The notes: a model not told the origin generated them from the letters alone. A DNA stretch of 64,000 nucleotides from Vespa crabro (GCF_910589235.1 NC_060968.1:2409143-2473142); one strand, 5' to 3'. Shown: positions 38,074 through 52,570, counted from the first letter of the stretch. Program-made: numbers and translations.

Positions 38074-39042
38074 TAGATAGAGATAGAGGAAGAGACCGCA
38101 AACTCTGTGCCAGTGACATTGCCAAACGCATTTATACGAAGATTCCCTTTGGTGTTGGTATTTCTACCTAATCGTATACTAGTCGTCGTCGTCGTCGTCG
38201 TTTTCGTCGTCGTCGTCGTCGTCGTGGTCGTCGACGAATGCTCGAAACACTTGGTCAAGGACGAACGTAAATTCATCTGGTGTAACCAATGACAATTGCA
38301 GCCAGTGCAACAACATAGGCCAGGAAGAATTTCTCGTTCTCTATGGACTGGACTGGGCTGAGTTGGACTGGAATGGATTGAATTGGACTGATGGACTGAT
38401 GATATCGATCCATCGTTCTTCATTCTTTTCTTTAGATCTTAATAAAGATCTCTCGCGTTGCCCTCGGTCCGTTAAAGGAGCATCGATTCTAATGGATATC
38501 TTTCCGTGAAATTTATCCACCCACCTATCTTTTCTTCTCCCATTATCTTCCACCTACTACCCCCCTATCCCTACTCCCATCTTTTCTTCTATCGTCATTT
38601 AAAACCAGATTCTCCTTTTTGAATTTTACTTCAACCAAAGATAAAAAATCTTCTTGTAAAAGTAAACGTTATGTGGTTAATTAACGTTACGAGAGAAATA
38701 AAGAAAGCCCTATCGCAATAGAGATGACGGTGGGTAGCTAGATAAGTAGTATCGCGTGCCTTATAGTGATTCGTGACGGAAAGTGGTCAGTCCTTATTTG
38801 AAATCGAACAAACGTTTACCCAGTTTTCTTCGTTTCCTTCGATCCTCATTAAATCTTTTATAACTTTGGATTAAACTTCGAGAGAATTGGAAAAAAAAAG
38901 AAAACAACTACAAAAAATAATATTGACTTACTATATCGACAAAACCGTTCCGACTTACCACAAGCACAATGGAAATCTGTAATACAAGATAAATTGTCGA
39001 GTTGAGTTTTGAAGTTTTTCCGTTTTCCGGTCTTTTTCTTCT

Positions 39043-39078
<36 letters not shown>

Positions 39079-39420
39079 TTTCTTTCTTTTCTTTTCTTTT
39101 CGTTTTTTCTTTTTTTTTTTTACGCGGCATATATACAAGGAAGGAGAACTCGATGGCAATATCGAAAGATCGATGGCATTTCCGGCCGTTGCATCCCGTT
39201 GGGAGCTCATAGCTCTTTCTAAGGGAGTACGAACAGCAACAGCAACAGTAGAGCACTATGTACGGCAACTCGCTAGCTTGGTACCTCGAAGAGGGTAGAG
39301 GCCAGTGGGACACACACCACACCTGTACCGTGCCGGTATTCGGGTCATGCATCTCGGCCACTTGTACTAGGTCACTACCTCCCTCGTATAATCCGCTCCA
39401 CCACTATCCTGCACCCGACC

Positions 39421-39464
<44 letters not shown>

Positions 39465-40263
39465 TTATTACTTATACATATATACATATATATATATATA
39501 TGTATATATATGTATGTGTGTATGTATATGTATAAACGGGTTGGAGCACGGACACCTGCAAACCACCACCTCCACCAACGACTCTAGGTCATATCCTCGA
39601 ACTCGGGATGGCTGCGTGAATTTACGGAATTTATATACCGCGAAGAACTTATCGTTGAATCGCGTTCGTCGATCTGAGTCAGGGCCGAATCTAGAAAATT
39701 CTCATCTGGAATCGTACCGGCAACCTTTTTATCGACTTTATCGTTTGTTCAAAGTTTAATTGATAATTTTCCCATAAGTATTAACAGGTGGCCAAATTCA
39801 TATACCTTATTCTTTCTTAATATCATTTGAAATAATATTTCGAATGATGAATATTATATTAAATAAAATGGGTAATAATTAAACTATCGTAAAGTGTTTG
39901 ATAGGAATTAATTATTTCTAATATGACGTTGATTCATTCATTATATATTTTGTAAGATGGAGGAATGGGTTCGTTAACGATGAATCTCGTTAAGTCTTAC
40001 GGTGGATCGGCGTCCTTTTTTTTTTATTTGTTTTTCTTCTTTTTCTTTCTTTTTTTTTTTTCGTTTACAACGTTAAGGCGATAAATTCGTAAGTTCAAAG
40101 TTCTCCGTGGAAAAATTAAAAGTGAAAAAAATCTACGTACTTACGTAAGGTTTTTCGATTTAATTAAAAGCCAACAGGAAGTCCGAAGGGAGATAAAGTT
40201 TTGAGCTTCGTACCTTTTCTATCGTTTATACGTTTTCGAGATAAGTATCAGCGCTACAGAGAT

Positions 40264-40313
<50 letters not shown>

Positions 40314-41131
40314 GAAGAGAGAGAGAGATAGAATTGGACGGGTGAGGTTTTCAAAGATCAAGAAAAAGAAAGATAGATACAGATATAGAGAAAATTTTTC
40401 AATCCTTTTCGATTTTAGTCCTTGAGGATTATATAAATCATATTGGATAGTCGTAGCGTCGGATCTTCAAGATTAGATTTAACTTTAATAAAAAGGATTT
40501 GAATGTATGAAAATAATTTTCTTTTTTTTCAGAAAATTCGCGTCTCGATCCCATTAAAATAGCACTTATTTATCTACCATAAAATAGATCTTAAAGATTC
40601 CAATTAAAATGTATGAACGATATGTACGTGTCGTCGTTGAAGGAGGACTAGGGGAAAAAAAAAAAAAGAAAAAAAAGAAGAAAAAGAAGAAAAAAGAATG
40701 AACGAAACGAAACAAAAAACAATTCAATCTCATGTAGAATATTATTCAAAGTGGTTAATCTCTTATTCGAAGTGGTGAAACGCAGCTGGATCGACAAACG
40801 TATTCGTAAGGGGTTGGAAGCATCATGCTGTCTCTCTGTCTCTTTTTCTTTGTATATGTGCGCGTGAGTATGTCTGTCTGTCCGTGTGTGTGCGCGTGTA
40901 TATTTGTTTTTGTATTTGTGTTTGTGTGAGCTGCTAGAAGACCTTGAAGGTATTCGAAACCGGGGCAGTAACCTCAAAGAATGACTCGACGCAGGCGCGC
41001 GCAATCTGAACGTCTACTAACGGGAGGTAAGCCGGGTTGCCCTACATCGGCTGGTCTGTTCTCTGCCACCGAACTCTCCCTCGTTTCTTCGGGTTAGAAA
41101 GAAAGAGGGAAAGAAAGATAGATAGACAGAT

Positions 41132-41184
<53 letters not shown>

Positions 41185-41393
41185 CTAGAACAGAAAAGCA
41201 TATCAACGTTCGATTCCTTGGAGAAGGCTCTTTCTCTTTTATTATTCATACAATATTTAATATAAATATTTGTTGATTTCGAAGGAACGATTCGAATAAT
41301 GTATTTCTCTGTGCCATTTATAATTTTCGTAAAATTTTCGAGAAATATCGATAAACTATGATCGGATATATATATATATATATATATTTATTA
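36451..41393. other. Intron section with several non-repetitive patches, no gene
   Basis: Simple repeats: (GA)n near 36788-36812 and 40268-40308, (TC)n at 37268-37297 and 37680-37735, (GATA)n/(GA)n at 37990-38085, (GTC)n at 38180-38228, (TTTC)n at 39045-39080, (AT)n at 39421-39454, (GA)n at 41136-41182. Complex patches at 36990-37160, 37770-37980, 39130-39420 and 40925-41095 are GC-richer and may be regulatory, but none forms a splice-consistent coding exon. Confidence 0.5.
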
Positions 41394-41518
41394 GGGAGGG
41401 CGGAAAGTAATGTCGCTTTCTTAAATTAAATTCAAACGAATAAATTTTTAACAAGTTTTTATTTTTAATCACAATCAAACATCGACATGCGCAGAAACGA
41501 CATTACTTTCCGGTCCAC

Positions 41519-41519
<1 letters not shown>
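41394..41519. mobile_element. 126-bp MITE with mariner-type ends and TA target duplication
   Basis: A TA at 41392-41393 and another at 41520-41521 flank inverted ends sharing the identical core CGGAAAGTAATGTCG (left 41401-41415, right on the minus strand within 41497-41511). The interior of about 70 bp is AT-rich and noncoding. Size, terminal inverted repeats and TA duplication are those of a non-autonomous Tc1/mariner derivative. It is nested between two (AT)n tracts. Confidence 0.8.
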
Positions 41520-41521
<2 letters not shown>

Positions 41522-41549
<28 letters not shown>

Positions 41550-42411
41550 TTCTCTTTTATTCTTTTTTTTAATATCTTTTTTTTATTCTTCCTTTTTTTT
41601 TAGTTTTTAATTTTTTTTTCCGTTTTTATTTATTTATTTATTTTTTTTTTTGTAAAGATCTAAGATCTAAGATCTAAACTTATGTTGTTCGCTTCCATTA
41701 TCATTAATTCCTATCTTCCTTCCTTAATTCCTTCCTTCCTTCCTTCCTTCCTTCCTTCCTTCCTTCCTTCCTTCCTTCTAAGTCTACGATAAACTCTTTA
41801 AGCTTTATATCGAGATTAGAATTTGTCGAATTTATTTTCCTTTTAATTTTTTCCTTTCATTTTGTTTTGTTTTTCGTTTTGTTTTTGTACTTTTTCTTTT
41901 TTTTTTTGTTTTGGTTTTTGTTTTTGCGTTTTCGTGAATTCGCGAACGAACATAAGTTCATAAGTACAATTGTTACTTGCTTACGTTCACTTACGATGTT
42001 TAAAATAATATCGTGAGAAATTTTAAACAAAGGAGTGATTTGTTTTGGATTTTAGGAAAATAATTTCCGTTCGAAGTCTCTCCCGTTTTTTTTCTTTTTT
42101 CTTTTTCTTTTTTTTCTTTTAATTCTTTCTCCTTTTCCATTCTATTCCCACAGCCACGATTTTCGTTTTTTTCTTCTTCTTCTCTACTTTTTCTCTTTTT
42201 TTTCTTGTTTTTTTTTTCTTTTTTTTTTTCTTCTTTCCATAAGATAAGATAGATCGGATCTTATTTGTTTAGATAGAGTTTTTAGTTTAGATTTCTTCGT
42301 AGTTTCTTTCTTTCTTTCTTTTTTTTTTGCGAAAAGAACAGCGTGTACGAAACGGACATGTATAATATAAGATTCTTCCGATCCTTCATTTTCTTTTCTT
42401 TCGTTCGACTT

Positions 42412-42454
<43 letters not shown>

Positions 42455-42918
42455 ATATTTAATATATTTATTATAATAATATATTTAATTTCTTTATAAT
42501 ATATAAAGAAAAGAACTACTACATTATGATGGTATAAATTTTTTTTGTTTCATTGATTCGGGAATATATATATATATATATATACATAATATATAAAATA
42601 ATATATCATATATATATATATATATATATATATTACATATTAGTTTATAATTTTATTATTATATATTATTATATATATTATATTATGTATTGCATATTAT
42701 ATATTATATATATATTATATTATTATATATATTATATATATATTATATTATAAATATAATATATATATATAGATCAATCATCCTTGAAGGGATTTTATTC
42801 GATAAAAGAAGATGATATCAAGTTCAACCCCGGCAGCCATCATGGCCAATGATATTTGTAATTTCTATTGAGAAACTATTTTTTATAAAAAAAGAAAAAG
42901 AAAAGAAAAGAGAAAAAA

Positions 42919-42969
<51 letters not shown>

Positions 42970-43942
42970 GAAAGAAGAAGAAGAAGAAGAAGAAGAGGAG
43001 AAGAAGGAAAGAAGATTTGTCCCGACATGAAAGAGATAAATATTAAAAGAAGATTCAATCCCCGATCAACTTGAAATGACCTTTTCGATGATAATTTCTA
43101 AAGAGATCTTTAACAAGTATTTTTTCTTTTCTTCTCTCTTCTTCTATTTTTTTTTCTTTTCTTCTCCTCTCTTTTCTCTCTCTCTCTCTCTCTCTCTTTT
43201 CTGATTTTTTTTCTTTTTTTTTTTTCCTTTTTACTTTCTTACCGATCAGAAAATAAATACAAGATGCGCTTTTCTAAATAAAACCCCATTGACATTTTTT
43301 TTTCTCATCATTTTCTTTAATATCATTAATTATCCCTTTAAAAAGTAAACCGTGTCATCACTTATGGACTTTAAACTGTTTGAAAATGGATTCACTGCTT
43401 GAAAAGTTATCAAAGCATAAATTGAAACATTATAAGCTTCCCCGTTGATAAATTTTGCCGATACTTAATAACATTAAGCTCCCCCCTCCCCCATCACGCT
43501 CACCTCTACTCCCCTATCCATCGATAATTTCTATTATCTAATCGATTTTTGTTATCGATTTTTACGACTAATATTGAATCTTTCAAATTTGCAAGAGTAT
43601 CTATCGATTTCGATCAATTAAATCGCCCAACGAATGGGAAAGTTTACAAAATTCAATTTAAATTGATTCAGAAATCAATTTGGAGATTATCATGGAAAAT
43701 CGCAGATCAAATCAATTTTCATGAAATTTTTAATCGATTAAAGTAATAATCGACAAAAATTATCATTGATCATAAAAAATCTTATAATATACATCGTATA
43801 TGATAATCGAAGTCGTTACGAAGTCGATGTCGTTGATATCGATCGAGAAAAAAAATATTTTTCCGACATTGTTATCGAAATCGTTTGAATTCATGGATCG
43901 TAGCTTCTTTTTTTTTCTTTTTTTAGAGTTTTAATAACAATC

Positions 43943-43984
<42 letters not shown>

Positions 43985-44321
43985 TTCTTTCTCTTTCTTT
44001 ATCTCTCTATCTCCGTTTTATGTCTATTATATGTATATGTTTTTTTTGGAAACATTATTTACCAATGTATATGCTGTTAAGAGAGTTCATGAATTATATA
44101 CAAAATTTAGAATTCAATTTTTACGGGAATTCCTATAGAAAAGTTTATCTATAATCACGATAACGTATTCTAAAGAAAAATTTATTCTAATTTATGTCAT
44201 TGGAAATATCCAGGAAGATTGTTCTACAAGTGTTATTTTAATATATATTATTATATATTATTATAATATATATATATATTATAATAATATTTATTTATAT
44301 ATTTATTTATATATATTAACT

Positions 44322-44361
<40 letters not shown>

Positions 44362-45033
44362 AATATATAAATTGTATCAGTACTTGGATATCATCATTAT
44401 AGCATTCTTTCATAATCAAAATATACAACAAAATATACAACAATAAATAATCTCGATAAATTTTATTTCATTCGGAGGGGTGATCCATTTCTTTCGAGTG
44501 ATATATATATATATATAGGAACGTCAGGCATAACATTGTCGAATCGATAAGACAAAAAAATTTATTCCATTATAGTGTAGTAATTTTTTTCCTTTATGGG
44601 CAAGAGTAGAGGATTGGGGGGGGGAGGAGTGACGGTGGAGAAGGCCAAGGGGAAAGGATTGGAGAGACTAAGAGAACGAGAATAAGGAAAGAAGAAAAGA
44701 AGAAAAGGGTCAAAGCAAAAAAGAAAAGAGAAAAAAAGCAAATAAAAATGAAAATAAAAGAAAGAGACAAAAGAAGAAAGAAGAAGATTAAAAGAAGGAG
44801 AAAAAATGGAAAAATAAAAATGAAGAAAAAAAAGAAAAAATAACAAAAAACAAAAAAAAAAATACAGCACTTCAGAAGTCATCGTTGTGTATAGTGTCGA
44901 CCTTTGGATATCTTAAAAACTAGTCGTGCATCTTCAGCCGTCTGAGTTCAGTCAGAAAAACGTATAGATGTAGTATATATTGTATACGGTACACACAAAT
45001 GCACATATTTTTACATATTTTATTCGAAGAGAA

Positions 45034-45092
<59 letters not shown>

Positions 45093-45419
45093 GAGAAAGA
45101 GATTGGATGGATGTAGGATCGAAAGAACGATACCCTTTTTTTGAAAGTAGCTTTGCTACGGAAACTGCTGATAAAGCTGACACTGTTCCACCTCCACCTC
45201 TACCTCCATCTCCTCCTCTTCCTTCTCTTCCTTATCCTCCTTATCCTCCTCTACTTATCGTCCTACTCGTCATAATGGAATTCATCGGGTGCATATAATG
45301 GCGTGAAAAGTGCGAGCTTGAATTTCGGTTTCCGCATTCCTTCTTTTTCCTTTTTCTTTTCCATTTTTTTCTTCTATCTTCTTATCTTCCTTTCTTACTT
45401 CCTCTTCGTCTTTTTCTTT

Positions 45420-45475
<56 letters not shown>

Positions 45476-46116
45476 TAATCTGTCTGTCTCTGTCTTTTAA
45501 TCTCTTTCACTCTGTATTTTCCATTTCTCTTCATTCGCCACTTCGATTTTGCACTTCCTTCCTTTTCTCTTTCGGTCTCGTCTACGTTAATGAGGCACAG
45601 CTGGTGCAACTCCTCTCAGCCCTCTCATTCCACTTCGCCCTCCCTCCACCTCCTCCTCGTCAAGCCTTTCCTTCCTCGTTTCCAACTACCACTTCCCTTA
45701 CAATCCTTTTTTTTTCTTCCTTTTCCTGTTTCGATGCTTTTAAGAAGTAAACCATCATCACTTTTTTCTCTTCCCCTCCTCCAACCCGCTCTCCTGCTTC
45801 TCCCCCGTCCCACCCACCCAATCTCGCACTCTACACCGGTTATTTATTCCTATTATTATTACTTTTCAACCGACATTGAGACATCACTTTTAACGAAAAT
45901 AATCGCAACTCGCACGAAACGAGTGTTCATATTAAATGAGAACGCGCCATTGTATTATCTATTTTGTATTCTTCTTCTTTTCTATCATTCTCTGATGTTT
46001 CATATATGATTTATGGGTGATATTAACGGAGAGTAACCGAACGTGAAGTAATGTGAAATTATTTCCATTGTTTTCAATCGAAATGTATTATATCGTTTTC
46101 TAATTTTAATGTTCTT

Positions 46117-46173
<57 letters not shown>

Positions 46174-47058
46174 AATTCGATGAGAAAAAGTATTAAAAAA
46201 AGGACTCCGCGAAATGCGATCATTAACGATTAAAAAAAATGTAACCACGTTAAAAAACAATCAAAAAAAGAAAAGTAAAGGAGAGAGAGAGAGAGAGAGA
46301 GAGAGATCTTTCAAAATTCGTATCTTTTTATTCTAAAAACGTCCGTGGTGATATCAATTTTTGTGATTTATGATAGAAACTTAGGTTCTTAAAGTCAATT
46401 GTGAACACATCCTTAATTATAATCTCGATTTATCGAATGATCCCAAATGAAAAGAAGGTTTTCGTCTTACAACATTTAGCAATTCATTCAACATCTCCCT
46501 TTTAGATTTTTTTTTCGACCTCGATTCGTACGTCTTAGCACAATTTTTTCCTAAAGCTTTTTCTAATCCAATTATAAAAACCTACTTAATGAGTTTCAAA
46601 ATTTTAATGACGTTTTGTCACGTTATTAAAATAAATTTCGTTTCTTTTTGATAACGAATAGATAGATATTATTTGATAATAAATAAATTGTGCGAGTAAA
46701 CGTAAGATTTAAAAAAAGAAGATAGAAGAAACGAAATAAGCAAAAAAAAAATAAATAAAAAACAAAATTGTTCGCAAATTTTAATTATATCAAAAAAAAA
46801 AAGAAAAAACAAAAACATTGTGATGATAGTCAAACAATATTGATTATCATAATTTTTCACGGAACACTAAAAGGGTTTCGCATTATTAGATTTAACCGAT
46901 GGGATAAAAATGCAATCATTATATCAAGATTGCAATAACATTGTCGATATTTGTCTGAAACTTTTATCAGAATTTATTTTTAATATGAAGAACGTCAAAG
47001 TTTCGAAACCGACGAACGAACTACAACTATTATATTTATTTTAAATTATTACTCGTAA

Positions 47059-47106
<48 letters not shown>

Positions 47107-47115
47107 GTACATATA
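41522..47115. other. Intron section: AT-rich simple repeats, no gene
   Basis: Includes (TTCC)n at 41703-41779, (AT)n at 42415-42450, dense AT-only sequence at 42560-42770, (TAA)n at 42921-42968, (TC)n at 43948-43981, 45423-45467 and 46119-46170, (GA)n at 45026-45084, and (AT)n at 44330-44355 and 47060-47097. A C-rich pyrimidine stretch covers 45185-45255. No coding exon was found. Confidence 0.55.
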
Positions 47116-47710
47116 CAAGGTGTCTCAGGTTTTAATATTCAAACTTTGTCAATATATTTTACGGTACTAAATAAGAAAAAAAAATATTATGTAAACATAA
47201 GTCACGTAAAGATCATTATTAAAAACTTAAATAATAAAAATACGAAATAGGAACTGACTTGTTGTTATTATGAGCATTGGTTCGAATAGATCAATAATAT
47301 TTACATATAGTATGGTTATGTAAGCTGTGTTTATTTTTCTGCCTTTTTATGGTCATCTAAGATTGAAAGTAATAGCTATTAGTAAGTTATTGGAATTCAA
47401 AATGCCACCAATATTTACGAATCGAAAATATAGAGATATACATCTCATTTATGGCTTCTGTAATGGGAATGTACGAGCTGTTGCTAGTATTAAAATTGAG
47501 TATTAATTAATTTTTGAAGTGATCATGTCAAGTGATAAATACATTGATACTATTCGAGCCAATACTGATAGTAACAACAAATTGATTATTATTATTATTA
47601 CTTGTATTTCATATTATTGTTATAACTTTTCAATAAAGGTCTATACGATTTATGTTTATTTATAAAGTTTTTACTGATAAAGTTTGATCATTAAAACGCG
47701 GGACATCCTG
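47116..47710. mobile_element. Degenerate mariner-superfamily element, 595 bp, with 39-40-bp terminal inverted repeats and TA duplication
   Basis: The left end (from 47116) and the reverse complement of the right end (to 47710) align without gaps over about 40 positions with about 31 matches, sharing GTTTTAAT and TCAAACTTT cores. TA dinucleotides flank both sides (47114-47115, 47711-47712), the mariner target duplication. Inside, 47402-47506 encodes a short N-terminal transposase remnant. At 595 bp the copy lacks a catalytic core and is dead. It has the same size class and architecture as the element at 7149-7753, but different terminal sequences. Confidence 0.8.
47402..47506 (+). pseudogene. 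Transposase N-terminal helix-turn-helix remnant (DUF4817-like)
   Basis: An ATG opens 34 codons: MPPIFTNRKYRDIHLIYGFC then NGNVRAVASIKIEY and a TAA stop. The pattern FTN-x(2)-Y-x(2)-H-x(2)-YG-x(2)-NGN-x-RA is the start of the DUF4817 helix-turn-helix domain found at the N-terminus of insect mariner-type transposases. The frame stops where family members continue for hundreds of residues, so this is a broken relic. It lies inside the inverted-repeat element 47116-47710. Confidence 0.7.
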
Positions 47711-47712
47711 TA

Positions 47713-48601
47713 TGTTGAATGTTAGAACGAAAGATGTCGATTTAATGTTGTTATCGAAAAACGTCAGGACAAATCAATTTTGTTTTCGAGTGGCAGGTTT
47801 TTATCATAAATTTTACATCCTTATCAAATATGTTCTTATCACAAAATTCATCAAGTTTGATCTAACCCTTCATAAAAATTGAAATGTTAGATAACAACCA
47901 GGGATCAAACGACCAAGTGACATATCATTTTGAAAGTCTTTTAATACTCTTTGCGACGGTACTGTTTTTTAATTTTTCTATTTTTTTTTTCTTGTTTTGT
48001 TTTTCTCTTTTTTCCTTTTTTTCTTTTTTCTTTTCTTTTTTTTTTTAGAATTTTCAATCAATACTTCTTTCGATAAAATAATATTTCGAAGTTTTCATGT
48101 TGGAAAAAAAAAGCTTTTATCTTATGACATTTTTCAAAATGCATATCACCGTCCTACGAAGCATCGATAAAATCTTTCGTTCGGTGTTACGTCAAAAATT
48201 CTACAATACATCCGGTTTGTTTCGGCGAACGTGTTGATTGGCATATCGGATAATCAAATTGGCAGATTTTCAATTATTTTAAATTCAAGATCATTTTTCA
48301 ATCATTTTAAATTTAAAAATCAAGAATTTATGTAAATAGCTCTAATAGAGGAATTTTTTTTTAATTATTTACAAAAAATGATAAAGTCACTCGCTTTACG
48401 TTAATCACTTAAAGAATAAAAGGAGAAAGATTGATAATTCTCTCGAAAATAATAATTGATGTGTTTCGTGGCATTTAATAAAAAAAAAAAAAAAAGAAAA
48501 AAAAAATAAAGAAAAAAAAGAAATAAAAATAAAAAAATCAAAATCATTACATTACATAATAAAAATTACATTTCATAGAAATATTATATATTTTCTGTAT
48601 A

Positions 48602-48640
<39 letters not shown>

Positions 48641-48641
48641 G

Positions 48642-48692
<51 letters not shown>

Positions 48693-49135
48693 GTATATAT
48701 ATATATGTATATATATATATATAAATATTACGATCGATTAGGAATTTTTTTTATTAATTTAAAAATATATTCCTAATTAATATCCTTAATTAAAACATTG
48801 CACATAAAATTTTTAATTTCTTAAATGCCTCTTCAACAATTCATTGGTGTAAATAATAATCTTTTCTTCTGTTTCTCTGTTCTTATTATTTAAAAAAAAA
48901 AAGAAAAAAGAAAAAAAGAAAAAAAGAAAAGAGAGAACAAAACAGAAAAAAAAAAAGAAAAAAAAATATTATCTCCATGTTCCGAGGAAAGAACGAAGAA
49001 CAGGTAGATTAGAATAATTTTCGAAGTGAAATAATAGTCGTAGAAAAAAAGTAAAAGAAGACAAAAAGAAAAACAGAAAAAAGAACGAAGAAAAAAGAAA
49101 AAAGAAAAAAAAGGAGGGAAAAGGAGAAAAAAGGC

Positions 49136-49175
<40 letters not shown>

Positions 49176-49464
49176 AGAGAGAGAGAGAAAAAACGTAGAA
49201 AAAAAGAGGGAAAAAACGCAGGGAAAAAAAGAAAGAAGAAAACAAAACGACGGACTGCAACGTTCACGCGTGATCGGAGCGGATGAGAAGGTGGAGTAAT
49301 AAAAGGTAGGGTTATGAGGTCACGGTTCTGCGATTGAAATCCTTCGAGGTCGGTCTCTTGGTGTGCCTCGAATCGACTTCCATCGTCGAGCCTCGAAAGA
49401 GTGGTACTCAGTGGAAAGGGTAAAAGCGAAAGAGATAGATACATAGATAGATAGATAGACAGAT

Positions 49465-49513
<49 letters not shown>

Positions 49514-51106
49514 TATATATACATAGAGAGAGAGAGAGAGCTTCTATGGACTGGGACGCGCGTCCATCCAAACGTTTCAATTTTCACTTCGCCGACCTGT
49601 ACACAGTTCGCAGCTTTTCGCTTACTTGGCCGCCGTGCCAGATGAATAATTTTCTTTTTTTTTTTTTTTCGTCCCTCCCCCCTCCCCCTTTCTCCCCTCT
49701 TTTTCTTTCTCCCTTCCTTTCTATCTTTCTTTCTTTCTTTCTTTCCTCACCCCCCTTTCTTTTTCCTTTTTTTTCCGACCCAATCCTCTTTTTTCCTCTG
49801 ATCTTGATACCGCTCCAAAATTGCGGCTTAACGTTTCGACGTTCGTGCAAAAGGAAAAAAACAAATACGACGACAAAAAAAAAAAAAAAAAGAAAAAGAA
49901 AATAGGAAAAGAAAAAAAGAGAAAGCGAAAAAAGGAAAAAACAAAAAGAAAGAAAAAAAGAAAAAAGAAAAGCTCATTAACTTCTCGACGTAATGCAGTA
50001 TTGATGAGATTTCTTTTTCCCTTTTTTCTTGTTTTTCGACTTTGTTCTTTTTTTGTTTTTTTTTTTTTTTTTTTTTTTCTTTCCTTCTTCTCATTATTAA
50101 TTTTTTCCTCCGACGAGCTTTAAATATTAATCTTCTTTTTCTTTTTTTCCCTTTTTACGATCTTTCGAGAAAGAAATTTTGTTCTCATCATCGATTTTAC
50201 TTTCCCCCCGCCCCTTTTTTTTTGTTTTTTTATCGTCCTCGTCATCGTCATCGTCGTCATCGTTATTATCGTTGTTGTTGTTGTTGTTCTTGTTTATATA
50301 AATTATACAATAGACTTCACGCGAAGCATTGATTTTTTATCGATTAAAAAAATAATACTTTGATCGATATTATAGACGTTATTTAATATTAGAAAATTAA
50401 TTTGTCTGTTTGTCCGTCTCTTTTTCGAAATACGATAAGAAAAATTCGATCGAGAGACTTTTCTTCTTTCATGAATTAAATCATTATTATCATTTCATTT
50501 CTTTCGTAGGACGAATAGGTATGTGTCATCGAAGGGAGCGTACTTCAAGGGATTGTCGTATAACGTCGGAAACGATAAGGCGTTCTATTATATTTGGTTC
50601 ACTCTGGCAACATCACGGGCTTCACGATTATTTCTTCGTATATAATAACGAACGAGGAGGTATCGATGAAGAAAACGAAAAAAAAAAAAGTAAAAAAAAA
50701 GTAAAAAAAATCCCTTAAATTAAAATAATATATGCATATTATTTTATTACATATTCCCCGTTGAATATAATAAAATAATTTGTATTATTCGATTAAATAA
50801 CCTATCATCAGAACGGCTTTTTAGTGTAAATTTTAATTAAGCGTAGAAAAATCCTTTTTGTCATTAGATAATGATTAATGTAGAATATAATATTAAATTT
50901 CCATTGACAATTATCGAATATTTAGCTACGCAATTTCGAGCATTTTATTTATATACTTATATGTATATACACATACACACACACACATATATGTGTATAT
51001 ATACTTAATAACAGTAGAATTAATCGCTAATCGTAGTCAATCATACGTTTTATTGAATTTTTTTTTTTTGCTGACAGATAGAAAGACGGACAAAGATTAA
51101 GAAATG

Positions 51107-51156
<50 letters not shown>

Positions 51157-51560
51157 AGAAAAAAAATAGAGGAAATAAAAATGTGCGATTGGTTGAAACA
51201 AGTTTCTTTTGAAAAATTCGATTCGCGAATGGTCGGTCAATTGTATTGTATTAGAAAGAGTCGTATGAAATAAACGTGTTTACGTTTTAAGTGTGCGAAC
51301 ACGTCGCCGTTGGGACCTTGTCCAATCGACCGTAGAAAACAGTGAAAGTATATAGATAAAGAGAAAACGTGTACGAGCGTATATAAAACTACTCTCGTAA
51401 TTTAACTATATATGTAAAAGCGTGTGGGTTGGTGGCAATTGGAAAAATGTTTTGCATTTAGATATAAAACGTGACTCGGTTGGAACTCGCTCGCCAGTAC
51501 CGAACGAACGGTCAGTTCGTAGGTTGAATAACACACGTCTCTCTTTCTCTCTCTCTCTCT

Positions 51561-51606
<46 letters not shown>

Positions 51607-51767
51607 TTCTCTGTCACATTATCTATCCTTTTCTATCGCATATACCAAGTTTGTAGATATCGAGATTAAATTCGAAATTCACGGTTGTTATATTCCACGG
51701 TTGTTAAAATATTTCAACTTTTGATTGTGTCGATATTTCTTCTATAAAAAGAAAAATAAAAAAAAAA

Positions 51768-51805
<38 letters not shown>

Positions 51806-51883
51806 CTTTGTCTCCTTTTCCTTTTCGAAAAAGAACGAAGAAAATTATAAGGTGTAAATTGTCTTTTTACAAATCGTTCATCG

Positions 51884-51914
<31 letters not shown>

Positions 51915-52535
51915 CTATGACATAGGGTTTGTAGATACATATATTTGATTACATAGATAATATAATTGTGCTACGTATTTCTGTGCTCCGAGGATTAAAA
52001 AGGATTAGAATGGATCGTAATATAAGTTAAAAGGATAAATGATCGATATAAAAAGGCGGAATGTTTCGTGTTTCGATTATTAAGAGAGAACAAAAAAAAG
52101 AAAAAAGAAAAAAGAAAAAAGAAAAAAAAGTATGGAGTGTTTCTTTTTTTTTTTTTTTTTTTTTTTTTAATCGATCGAGAATATTAGTTATCATTAAACG
52201 TGAATAATTAATGGGTTATGAAATAAAACTTAATGATTCCACTTTCGTAACTTTCAAAAATGCCGTGTGAGATAATTTCTTGATATTAATGTCTCTTAAT
52301 TATATTGGCACACATAACGGACAACAGTTTTGTATGAATTAAAATACCATTTATATCGAGAGTGTTAGGAAATGAGAGTGTACGTTATGAATCGAGTTAA
52401 TCGGGAAATATATTAAATAATAATTTTCCAAACTTATCAGTATTCAATGAACGTTATCAATGATACGAATTTCGTGATGAAATATTCGAAGTTTCGTTTT
52501 GAATAAAAAAAAAAAAAAAAGGAAAACAAGAATTT

Positions 52536-52570
<35 letters not shown>

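Noticed and set aside
42553..42780. Long AT-only block as an origin or centromeric repeat
   Set aside because: It is an irregular (AT)n/(ATT)n mixture without a repeating unit, one of many such tracts in the window.
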